From positions 1-5,464 of the forward strand of contig DIPA01000062.1 of the NCBI GenBank assembly GCA_002427055.1: 5,464 nucleotides of DNA. The letters are read 5' to 3'. The DNA is from Firmicutes bacterium UBA5500 (GTDB taxonomy: Bacteria > Bacillota > UBA994 > UBA5500). Below, in pieces: positions 1-5,464 of this stretch (the first letter of the stretch is position 1; each line of letters opens with the position of its first letter). The notes below the pieces were generated by a model. That model worked only from the letters and a program-made list of their open reading frames with translations, searched no databases and was not told where the DNA came from. The position numbers and the translations under genes are program-made.

Positions 1-1803
1 GAAGCAGCTGAGAGCAACGGAAGCACGGATGAAGTCAACCGATTGACTGCCGAACGCGACAGTAAGCTGGAAGCCAGAAAAACCGAGGTAGAAAAGGAGT
101 GGCAAAGAAACCGTGAGGATCTGATCGCACTCGATTTATCGGTCTATCGATCTCTCAGGGAGTTCCTCGACGAACCAAATAGCTATCTCTACTATGCACC
201 AATCACGGGGGGAGACACACTCCAGAACATCGGAGCAATCGCGGATCTCGATGCCTATTTTGCCGCCCTTCCGGCTCACGCCAAATATAAACTGGCAGAC
301 GGCGGCACCGCCTACATAGGCATGACTGCCGAAAAGTACGCTGTGCTGGCGGACGGGTTTCGACAAGACCGCGCATTGGGCGTAACAGCTTTCTACCAAG
401 TGCTAGCTGGTGCCGGGCTGTTTTTGCTCGGTCTGGGCTACATCATGTTCAGCGCCGGCAGGCACCCAGAAAGTAACGAGGTGCAGCTCCATTGGGTTGA
501 TGGGCTCTACCTGGATGTGGGAGCCGCCATACTGCTCGGCGTAGCCTACTTCTATTTCATACTAATGATGCAGTTATTACCTTCCTATTGGCGACTACCA
601 GTCACACCAACCTTAGTGCTCGGGGTGACGGCCACGGTCTTAATGGTCTTGCTTGGTCTTCTGTATGCCAGCACGCTGGCCAAACGGATTAAACGAGGCG
701 AGTTATTTAGGCACACACTGTGCTTCGCGGTGCTCAACTGGGCCTTTGCCTCTGTAAAGCTATTCTGGAGAAACAGCGTTAGGCCGTTTATCCAAGCCGG
801 CCCCTTGGCAATACGCCTATCCGGGCTACTACTAGCCTATGGCCTAGCCAATGTGATCGCAATCTGTGGCTTAGGCAGCCCATTGGGCATCGGCCTGTGG
901 CTCGTGACCAACGCTGCCATGCTGCTGTTCGTCTCGCGCAAGGTGTCTATGCTGCAGCTCATCACTGCCGGGGCGGAACGTGTTCGTAGTGGGGAGCTCG
1001 GCTACCGCATTCCTTTAGATGGGAACAAGGAACTAGCCACTCTGGCTCAGAGCGTCAATAACATCGCAGACGGGCTAAGTAAGGCTGTGGACCGAGAGGT
1101 GAAGGCCGAGCGCATGAAGGCTGAGCTGATCACCAACGTATCACATGACTTACGGACACCGCTCACATCCCTAATCACCTACATCGACCTGCTGAAGCAA
1201 GAAGGCCTTGCTTCCGAGCACGCCAGCAAGTATCTGGACATATTGGATCAGAAAACGCAGCGCCTCAAGACCCTAACTGAGGGCCTGATCGAAGCGGCGA
1301 AAGCGGCGAGCGGCAATATGACTGTACGATTGGAACAGCTCGATGTGGGCGCGCTGCTTACGCAGGGCTTGGGGGAGTTAGCGGAGCAGATCGAAGCCTC
1401 AGGACTCGATTTCCGCGTCAGTTGTCCAGAGACCAAGCTCTATGTGCAGGCCGATGGGCGGTTACTCTGGCGGGTACTGGAGAACCTGCTGCAGAACATC
1501 TTGAAGTACGCCTTACCTGAATCTCGCGTTTATGTCGTTGTCACAGAGCAAGCAGAGCAAGTCGTACTCACATTAAAGAATATCTCTGCCGAACCGCTGA
1601 ACATTGAACCAAGTGAACTGCTGGAACGCTTCAAACGGGGTGACGAGTCACGCCACGGTGAAGGCTCGGGGCTAGGGCTCTCTATCGCCAAAAGCCTCAC
1701 CGAACTGCAGAACGGAAGTTTCGACATTGAGATCGACGGAGATCTGTTCAAGACCACAGTAGTACTTCCCCGCGCCAAGCAAGAGCAAGGCGACGTTGCC
1801 TAG
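1..1803 (+). CDS. Sensor histidine kinase, membrane-bound (5' end outside window)
   Basis: This is a two-component sensor kinase that should autophosphorylate on histidine and pass the phosphate to a response regulator. The frame is open from base 1, so the N-terminus is missing; a TTG at 43 is an internal codon and not a convincing start. With residue 1 at base 1, a charged, probably extracytoplasmic segment (about 1-128) is followed by hydrophobic segments near 131-150, 166-193, 199-225, 271-291 and 295-313. A HAMP-like linker covers about 315-370. The HisKA domain has the H-box SHDLRTPLT with phospho-acceptor His382 (bases 1144-1146). The HATPase domain has the N-box ENLLQN (Asn499), the F-box ERFKRGDESR and the G2 box GEGSGLGL (near 1657-1680). 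The usual DxGxG G1 box is replaced by KNIS. The stop is TAG at 1801-1803. The input signal is not evident, and a response regulator gene probably lies upstream. Confidence 0.93.
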   Translation, partial: EAAESNGSTDEVNRLTAERDSKLEARKTEVEKEWQRNREDLIALDLSVYRSLREFLDEPNSYLYYAPITGGDTLQNIGAIADLDAYFAALPAHAKYKLADGGTAYIGMTAEKYAVLADGFRQDRALGVTAFYQVLAGAGLFLLGLGYIMFSAGRHPESNEVQLHWVDGLYLDVGAAILLGVAYFYFILMMQLLPSYWRLPVTPTLVLGVTATVLMVLLGLLYASTLAKRIKRGELFRHTLCFAVLNWAFASVKLFWRNSVRPFIQAGPLAIRLSGLLLAYGLANVIAICGLGSPLGIGLWLVTNAAMLLFVSRKVSMLQLITAGAERVRSGELGYRIPLDGNKELATLAQSVNNIADGLSKAVDREVKAERMKAELITNVSHDLRTPLTSLITYIDLLKQEGLASEHASKYLDILDQKTQRLKTLTEGLIEAAKAASGNMTVRLEQLDVGALLTQGLGELAEQIEASGLDFRVSCPETKLYVQADGRLLWRVLENLLQNILKYALPESRVYVVVTEQAEQVVLTLKNISAEPLNIEPSELLERFKRGDESRHGEGSGLGLSIAKSLTELQNGSFDIEIDGDLFKTTVVLPRAKQEQGDVA

Positions 1804-1816
1804 AGCACAATAAAAG

Positions 1817-1845
1817 TGCCGCCGAGGCTTAAAACCTCGGCGGCA
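1817..1845. terminator. Hairpin terminator between convergent genes, possibly bidirectional
   Basis: A perfect GC-rich stem pairs 1817-1827 with 1835-1845 (11 bp, core GCCGCCGAGG) around a 7-nt loop, CTTAAAA. It starts 14 nt after the kinase stop and lies about 45 nt beyond the stop of the minus-strand deacylase. Read on the minus strand, the stem is followed by ACTTTTATTG, a usable U-rich tail. Read on the plus strand, the tail ATCGTTGCTT is poorer in T. It therefore fits the deacylase transcript best and may also stop the kinase transcript. Confidence 0.82.
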
Positions 1846-1890
1846 TCGTTGCTTCACATGGTAAGTATAACAGGGAGCGAACTAAACCTA

Positions 1891-3468
1891 CTAATGTTTA
1901 AGAATGAACTGGCCTAAACGCTGCTCAGTTTGCTGGCCGTGCAGCAGGGCTGGTTTGCCCGCGATAAACACGTGCTCGATACCGACTGGCTTTTGGAATG
2001 GGTTGTCGTAGGTCGCCTTATCGGCAACATGCTCCGGATCAAATACTGTAATGTCGGCCACCAAACCCGGCTTTAGCACACCCCGATCAGTCATCCCTAA
2101 CATATCGGCGGTCAGCTTGGTCATACGACGAACTGCATCTTCCACAGAACATAAGCCCTTCTCACGTGCGAGACGCAAGAAACGCGGGAAAGTGCCAAAG
2201 TGTCTAGGATGAGGCTTACCTTCGTTCTCACTGGCCGCCATTGGCAAACCGCTGCCATCGCTACCAATAGCAAAGTTGCTCTGTGCCAACATATAGTCAA
2301 CATCTTCCTGGCTCATACAGAACGAGATGCAACTGCAGTGAGCTGCGGTTTCAACCGTTACCTTAGCAATAGTGTCTGCCATACTGAGGCCCAGTTCCTG
2401 GCTGAGCTGCCAAATATTCTTGCCATCAGCAATCGGGTAACGTCCACCGGTAGAAACCATATACAGGCTTTCACCATCGGCTTGCGTCTTGAAAGCTTCA
2501 TTTAATTCGTCGATAACTTGCTGCCGTTCCTCACCCAGCAAGCGCTCAATAACCTTGGCCGAGCCACCCTGAATAGCCCACTTAGGGAATGAATTGGTGA
2601 TGCCAGAGGAAGCTGCCGTATAAGGATACAGATCTACAGTAACGTTAACGCCCGCTTTGCGGGCATCGGCTACATGTTGCACAAACTCGGGAGCACGCCC
2701 CCAGGCCTTCTTACCACTGGCCTTGAAGTGAGAAATGTGCACATGAGCGCCCGTCCGACGGTTGATCTCATACATTTCCTCTAGAGCAGTAGGCGTTTTA
2801 TCGTTCTGGTAACGCATGTGCGAAGGAATAATGCCGTCATATTTGGCCACTACCTCGCCCAGCGCATTCAGTTCTTCCTGATCAGAAGAAACACCCGGAG
2901 CATACCCCAGCCCTAAAGAAACGCCCCACGCACCGGCCTGCATATCTCGGTCAAGCAAGCGCTGCATCTCAGCAATTTCTTCCGGCGTGGCCTTGCGGTT
3001 CTCATAGCCCATCACACCGCAGCGCAGGGCGCCGTGCCCGATTAATGGAATTAGGTTGGTGCTCATCTGCTCGCCTTTGGCCTTGACCTTATCCATAAAT
3101 TCCTGGAGCGAAGCCGAGGCAAAATAGGTAAGCTCGCTGCCCGCAAAGTCACGCATGTTCTCCATCCGATCGTCGGGACAAGGATAAATGGTATACCCAC
3201 ATTGACCGGCAACCTCACTAGTCACACCCTGATAAATCCTGCTTTCGCAACGGTTATCCTCTAGGAAACTAGTGTCCGAATGAGAATGCATGTCGATGAA
3301 ACCAGGTGCCACCGCAAACCCTGTAACATCGATTACCTCTTTCGCTGCGCAGTCAATTGCTTGCGCAATCTTGGCTATCTTCCCATCCTTAATAGCCACA
3401 TCAGCTTGGTAAGACGGGCCGCCGGTGCCATCAACAACAGTGCCACCCCGCAGAATATAGTCGTACAT
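1891..3468 (-). CDS. N-acyl-D-amino-acid deacylase (D-aminoacylase), amidohydrolase superfamily
   Basis: This enzyme is predicted to hydrolyse N-acyl-D-amino acids to a D-amino acid and a carboxylate in the cytoplasm; no signal peptide or membrane segment is visible. The 525 residues cover the whole family. They begin with the small beta domain opening (YILRGGTVVDGTG), then the metal motif GFIDMHSHSD (His61, His63), Cys90 in GQCGY, His145 in GHG, His217 in SHMR, His247 in HISHFK, the catalytic-type Asp404 in IGSDGSG, HPRHFGTFPRFL (about 420-431), and the closing GLVADITVFDP. The spacings His61 to Cys90 (29) and His217 to His247 (30) match those I recall for the zinc ligands of the Alcaligenes D-aminoacylase (67/96 and 220/250). 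The ATG start at 3466-3468 follows AAAGGAG with 7 nt between. It is transcribed away from the M3-like gene and convergently with the kinase. The exact acyl and side-chain preference cannot be read from the sequence. Confidence 0.93.
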   Translation of the reverse strand: MYDYILRGGTVVDGTGGPSYQADVAIKDGKIAKIAQAIDCAAKEVIDVTGFAVAPGFIDMHSHSDTSFLEDNRCESRIYQGVTSEVAGQCGYTIYPCPDDRMENMRDFAGSELTYFASASLQEFMDKVKAKGEQMSTNLIPLIGHGALRCGVMGYENRKATPEEIAEMQRLLDRDMQAGAWGVSLGLGYAPGVSSDQEELNALGEVVAKYDGIIPSHMRYQNDKTPTALEEMYEINRRTGAHVHISHFKASGKKAWGRAPEFVQHVADARKAGVNVTVDLYPYTAASSGITNSFPKWAIQGGSAKVIERLLGEERQQVIDELNEAFKTQADGESLYMVSTGGRYPIADGKNIWQLSQELGLSMADTIAKVTVETAAHCSCISFCMSQEDVDYMLAQSNFAIGSDGSGLPMAASENEGKPHPRHFGTFPRFLRLAREKGLCSVEDAVRRMTKLTADMLGMTDRGVLKPGLVADITVFDPEHVADKATYDNPFQKPVGIEHVFIAGKPALLHGQQTEQRLGQFILKH

Positions 3469-3475
3469 TGTTTTG

Positions 3476-3482
3476 CTCCTTT
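3476..3482 (-). promoter_or_regulatory. Ribosome binding site of the D-aminoacylase gene
   Basis: Read on the minus strand this is AAAGGAG, seven bases upstream of the ATG at 3466-3468. It is a strong match to the anti-Shine-Dalgarno sequence and supports this start. Confidence 0.85.
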
Positions 3483-3527
3483 CATTTTGCCCTATCTAGT
3501 TTAGCCAACAGATTCTAACGCTTATTG

Positions 3528-3557
3528 ATTATACTTGCATATTATCACAAGTACCAA
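3528..3557 (-). promoter_or_regulatory. Sigma-70/SigA-type promoter of the D-aminoacylase gene
   Basis: On the minus strand a consensus TATAAT (3528-3533) is preceded, with an 18-bp spacer, by TTGGTA (3552-3557), which matches the -35 consensus at four of six positions. The start of transcription would be near 3521, giving a leader of roughly 50 nt before the ATG. The spacer carries the dyad listed separately. Confidence 0.6.
3532..3553. promoter_or_regulatory. Operator-like inverted repeat over the D-aminoacylase promoter
   Basis: TACTTG (3532-3537) and CAAGTA (3548-3553) form a perfect 6-bp inverted repeat separated by 10 bp, so the half-site centres are 16 bp apart. The repeat fills the spacer and touches the inner edges of both the -10 and the -35 hexamers of the minus promoter. 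This is a position where a bound dimeric regulator would control initiation. No regulator gene is in the window, and the regulator family is unknown. Confidence 0.4.
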
Positions 3558-3611
3558 AGGATTTTAACTAATGTAGCAAAAATATGCGCCTGAGTGAATA
3601 AACAGCAATAA

Positions 3612-3652
3612 CCCCTTGGCTGCCGCTAACTGCTATAATAATCTGCAAGGGG
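3612..3652 (+). repeat. Inverted repeat bracketing the -10 box and embedding the Shine-Dalgarno of the M3-like gene
   Basis: CCCCTTG (3612-3618) is the exact reverse complement of CAAGGGG (3646-3652), with 27 nt between that contain the TATAAT. The right arm is the ribosome binding site (AAGGGGG, 3647-3653), 8 nt before the GTG start. An RNA that included both arms could hide the Shine-Dalgarno, whereas an RNA started from the -10 box would lack the left arm. The pairing is seen; the regulatory role is inference. Confidence 0.4.
3634..3639 (+). promoter_or_regulatory. Extended -10 promoter of the M3-like gene
   Basis: TATAAT is preceded by TGC, giving an extended -10 (TGnTATAAT, 3631-3639). 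The -35 window at 17-bp spacing (3611-3616, ACCCCT) does not resemble the consensus, so activity would rest on the extended -10 or on an activator. Initiation about 7 nt downstream (near 3646) would leave a leader of only about 16 nt that begins at the Shine-Dalgarno sequence. Confidence 0.55.
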
Positions 3653-3661
3653 GAATGTAAT

Positions 3662-4903
3662 GTGCTACAAAACCTTGAACAAACCTACTTAGATCTTTTC
3701 TTTCAGCTACAAAAACAGCAATGGGAAAACTATGCTAACAATGCGGGGCATGACCTCGATCAAACGAACCACGCTATTTACGCACTACTAGACGCAGCAC
3801 AACAGCAAGAACAATTTCAAGGCCGCAAGGCTGCCGTCTGGCAGGCCATCATCAGCAAAGGCAAGGTTGAAAATCATCCTGCGGTAGCTGCTTTACGCAA
3901 CCGCCTAGACAATTGGGACAACTACGCCACTGAAACTGCGTTAATCGATTGGCAGGAAGAGCGCCTGAGCCTAGCCAGAAACATGCGTGCCGATGTGCTG
4001 GAGCTACTGGAGCTGCGTCAACGGTTAGCCCAAGAGCAAGGCTTTGCTTCCTACGTTGACCTAGCGCTAGCCAGTGAAAACCTCTCGCGTGCAACTGTCT
4101 TGCCGCTGATCGAGCAATATCTACACACCAACCTGCCTAGAGCGCAGGCCCTGGTACAGAAATACCAAATCAGTTGGTCATCCTGGTTTAGCGACCTCGA
4201 GACTCTAGGCCGCACAACCATAAAAGATAACAACAAAACCGAGCTCGCGGCTTCGTTATTGCACAAACTCGGCTTATCTACCCTACAAAAAGGTCTCACC
4301 ATCGTTTCTAAGCCCGCCGGCTTTGCAGGTTATACCGGTGTCCTACAGCCAGCGGGAGACGTCAGAATCCTGATTGATGAAAATGCCAGCCTCAGTGGTC
4401 TGCTGATACTCGGCCACGAGCTCGGGACTGCCATAGCTCATCTTTGCAACAAAAACTCGGGTTTGTTCCTGACCTGGACAACCAGTTTCGACGAAAGCAT
4501 GGCCGTCCTGCTGGAGCAAATAGCCGCTCGCCTTTGGTTAAGTCCCGAACAAAGGCAATTGGCCCGCGATATCTGGACCCTAGAAGGCGTACGCTGTTCG
4601 TTAAGCTTCCTCTTCGAGCTAGCCCTCTGGGAGCATCCCGAGCAAGCCGAAGCTCACTACCTAAAACACTATAGCCCGCTAGGGCTCGACCTCGGTGACC
4701 CTGCTATCTGGGCCCTCGACTCTTTCCGTAGCATCGACCCTGTTTACATATATAGCTATGTTCTCGGAGATGTCGTTGCCCAACGCCCCCTTGTGCGCCT
4801 AGAGAGTCTTTACGGGGCCAACTACCGCGCCTGGGGTGCTTGGCTGGTGGAACACTACTTTGCCCTAGGGCGTGAGCAAAGCCTGCCAGAGAAAATGCTA
4901 TAG
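3662..4903 (+). CDS. M3-like (thimet/PepF-type) metallopeptidase family protein with degenerate zinc motif
   Basis: The 413-residue protein resembles clan MA oligopeptidases (M3, more distantly M2), which cut short cytoplasmic peptides. It has no signal peptide. The N-terminal part is helical and rich in Gln, Leu and Ala. The active-site region starts at ILGHELGTAIAH (His252, Glu253) and continues to FDESMAVLLE (Glu278, Glu285). The 26-residue step from His252 to Glu278, and the second Glu seven residues later, mirror the third zinc ligand region of thimet oligopeptidase (DFVEAPSQMLE). The C-terminal DPVYIYSYVLGD (359-370) matches the Tyr-rich substrate-binding segment of M3 enzymes. The second zinc His of HExxH is Thr256 (codon ACT, 4427-4429), so catalysis may be weak or lost. 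M3 enzymes are usually 550-700 residues, so this one is short, mainly at the N-terminus. The start is GTG after AAGGGGG; an in-frame TAA at 3599 limits upstream extension, and no in-frame ATG or TTG lies between. Confidence 0.75.
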   Translation: MLQNLEQTYLDLFFQLQKQQWENYANNAGHDLDQTNHAIYALLDAAQQQEQFQGRKAAVWQAIISKGKVENHPAVAALRNRLDNWDNYATETALIDWQEERLSLARNMRADVLELLELRQRLAQEQGFASYVDLALASENLSRATVLPLIEQYLHTNLPRAQALVQKYQISWSSWFSDLETLGRTTIKDNNKTELAASLLHKLGLSTLQKGLTIVSKPAGFAGYTGVLQPAGDVRILIDENASLSGLLILGHELGTAIAHLCNKNSGLFLTWTTSFDESMAVLLEQIAARLWLSPEQRQLARDIWTLEGVRCSLSFLFELALWEHPEQAEAHYLKHYSPLGLDLGDPAIWALDSFRSIDPVYIYSYVLGDVVAQRPLVRLESLYGANYRAWGAWLVEHYFALGREQSLPEKML

Positions 4904-4964
4904 GACAAGGGGAACTGCGGCCACAGTCTCTTTGGTAAAGAATGAATAAAACGAAATAATAGTC

Positions 4965-4993
4965 TTCCTACCTCGGTTTACTTCTTTTATAAT
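4965..4993 (+). promoter_or_regulatory. Promoter of the serine hydrolase gene
   Basis: A consensus TATAAT lies at 4988-4993. At 17-bp spacing the -35 position reads TTCCTA (4965-4970), a three-of-six match, so the -35 element is weak. Initiation is expected near 5000, giving a leader of about 30 nt. The gap from 4904 holds no convincing terminator, so some transcripts may also enter from the M3-like gene. Confidence 0.55.
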
Positions 4994-5025
4994 ACTGATG
5001 GCAATTCCAAGGAAAAGCGAGGTAG
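4968..5025 (+). repeat. Inverted repeat bracketing the -10 box and embedding the Shine-Dalgarno of the serine hydrolase gene
   Basis: CTACCTCG (4968-4975) is the exact reverse complement of CGAGGTAG (5018-5025), with 42 nt between. The right arm contains the Shine-Dalgarno GAGGT (5019-5023), six bases before the ATG. The left arm overlaps the -35 position. Additional pairing of CTTTT (4984-4988) with AAAAG (5013-5017) would lengthen the stem, with an 8-nt bulge on the left. Only a transcript coming from upstream would contain both arms. Confidence 0.45.
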
Positions 5026-5029
5026 TAAA

Positions 5030-5464
5030 ATGATAGATGTTAATGACCTGAAGCGACAACTCGGTTTATTAGACATATCTGGCGTTTGCTCTCTAGAAAT
5101 CAAAGGACAAACTGTCCTGGCCGAGGCTTTCGGTTATGCCGATATGGCTAAGCAAATACCGAACAAAACCGCTACCCGTTTCGCTACCGCCTCAATGGCC
5201 AAAGGCTTCACGGCCGTGGCAACCCTGCAGCTAATCGAGCAGAACAAACTCACGCTAGCTACCCGCGTCACGGAAGTGCTACCGAGCACCTTTCCGCACA
5301 TGAGCGCGGAGGTGACCATTGAGCACCTGCTCACCCATACCTCCGGCTTCGAAGACTATTGCGACGAAGTAAAGGATGTCTACTACGATGATTCTTGGAA
5401 CAAAACCCTAACCGAGCCCAAAGCGTATCTGCCTTTGATAGCCGACATGAAGATGGAATTCGCC
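5030..5464 (+). CDS. Class C beta-lactamase-family serine hydrolase (3' end outside window)
   Basis: The first 145 residues of a penicillin-binding/beta-lactamase-fold serine hydrolase are present. The frame has no stop before the window ends. Visible marks are the AFGYADMAKQIP strand region (33-44), FATASMAKGFTA (51-62) with the catalytic SxxK pair Ser55 and Lys58, and the conserved IEHLLTHTSGF (97-107). The YxN motif and the C-terminal KTG-type motif would lie beyond the edge. The N-terminus has no signal peptide, so the protein is probably cytoplasmic; this favours an esterase, D-aminopeptidase-like or peptidase role over a periplasmic beta-lactamase, but the substrate cannot be named. The ATG at 5030-5032 is supported by GAGGT six bases upstream and by its own promoter. 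It lies 126 nt after the M3-like gene on the same strand. Confidence 0.88.
   Translation, partial: MIDVNDLKRQLGLLDISGVCSLEIKGQTVLAEAFGYADMAKQIPNKTATRFATASMAKGFTAVATLQLIEQNKLTLATRVTEVLPSTFPHMSAEVTIEHLLTHTSGFEDYCDEVKDVYYDDSWNKTLTEPKAYLPLIADMKMEFA

Noticed and set aside
43..45. TTG as a possible start of the histidine kinase
   Set aside because: The frame is open and plausible from base 1, no Shine-Dalgarno precedes this codon, and a start here would leave no N-terminal membrane anchor ahead of the extracytoplasmic segment.
136..399. 87-codon open frame on the minus strand inside the kinase gene
   Set aside because: It lies wholly opposite a well-supported kinase reading frame, shows no recognisable domain, and has no ribosome binding site that I can see.
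1293..1313. Short direct repeat AAGCGGCGA in the kinase gene
   Set aside because: It is two adjacent Ala-rich codon groups in the helical HisKA region; coding constraint explains it.
1672..1857. 61-codon minus-strand frame covering the kinase end and the terminator hairpin
   Set aside because: It runs through the perfect hairpin and the kinase G2 box codons, so its sequence is explained by those features.
2200..2505. 101-codon plus-strand frame inside the D-aminoacylase gene
   Set aside because: The opposite strand encodes conserved catalytic segments, including the IGSDGSG and HPRHFG motifs; no independent support exists for this frame.
3537..3550. Possible FNR/CRP-like site (TTGTGA ... 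CAA) upstream of the D-aminoacylase
   Set aside because: Only the outer bases are symmetric in that register; the TACTTG/CAAGTA dyad describes the symmetry better.
4444..4674. 76-codon plus-strand frame inside the M3-like gene
   Set aside because: It is rich in Arg, Ser and Pro and out of frame with the peptidase-family protein, typical of a shifted-frame shadow.
4914..4941. Small hairpins after the M3-like gene (ACTG/CAGT at 4914-4927; TCTTT/AAAGA at 4929-4941)
   Set aside because: The stems are only 4-5 bp and no T-run follows, so they are not credible intrinsic terminators.
1..5464. CTAG tetranucleotide is not depleted (about 26 occurrences by eye, about 21 expected by chance)
   Set aside because: CTAG is rare in enterobacteria but not in all phyla; this only argues mildly against an enterobacterial source.

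Overview
The window reads as ordinary chromosomal DNA from a member of the Bacillota (Firmicutes). The evidence is purine-rich Shine-Dalgarno sites at 5-8 nt spacing, three TATAAT -10 boxes, and a sensor kinase with the C-terminal signature (ERF.RGDESR..GEGSGLGLSIAKSL) that I associate with clostridial and Negativicutes kinases. GC content looks close to even. A Clostridia or Negativicutes species is my best guess, but no single marker proves the class. I see no mobile element, CRISPR array, tRNA, rRNA or defence system.

Layout. (1) 1-1803, + strand: the 3' part of a polytopic membrane sensor histidine kinase. Its reading frame is open at base 1, so its true start, and probably a partner response regulator, lie to the left. 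(2) 1804-1890: a short convergent gap with a perfect GC-rich hairpin (1817-1845) that can end transcription from one or both sides. (3) 1891-3468, - strand: a complete cytoplasmic N-acyl-D-amino-acid deacylase (D-aminoacylase) with all recognised metal and catalytic residues. (4) 3469-3661: a divergent intergenic region with a promoter for each flanking gene. The minus promoter is overlaid by an operator-like dyad. (5) 3662-4903, + strand: a short M3-like metallopeptidase whose HExxH zinc motif reads HELGT, so one zinc ligand appears to be missing. (6) 4904-5029: a gap without a convincing terminator but with a promoter. (7) 5030 to the window end, + strand: the N-terminal 145 residues of a class C beta-lactamase-fold serine hydrolase.

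How the genes may fit together. The deacylase, the peptidase-like protein and the penicillin-binding/beta-lactamase-fold hydrolase all suggest handling of peptides or acylated (perhaps D-) amino acids in the cytoplasm. Only the deacylase has a specific predicted reaction, and each gene has its own promoter, so this is a neighbourhood theme and not a demonstrated pathway. The histidine kinase faces the deacylase convergently and is probably unrelated to it.

The points most worth a second look are the degenerate zinc site of the M3-like protein, and the shared design of the two plus-strand promoters. In both, an inverted repeat brackets the -10 box and its right arm is the Shine-Dalgarno sequence itself.
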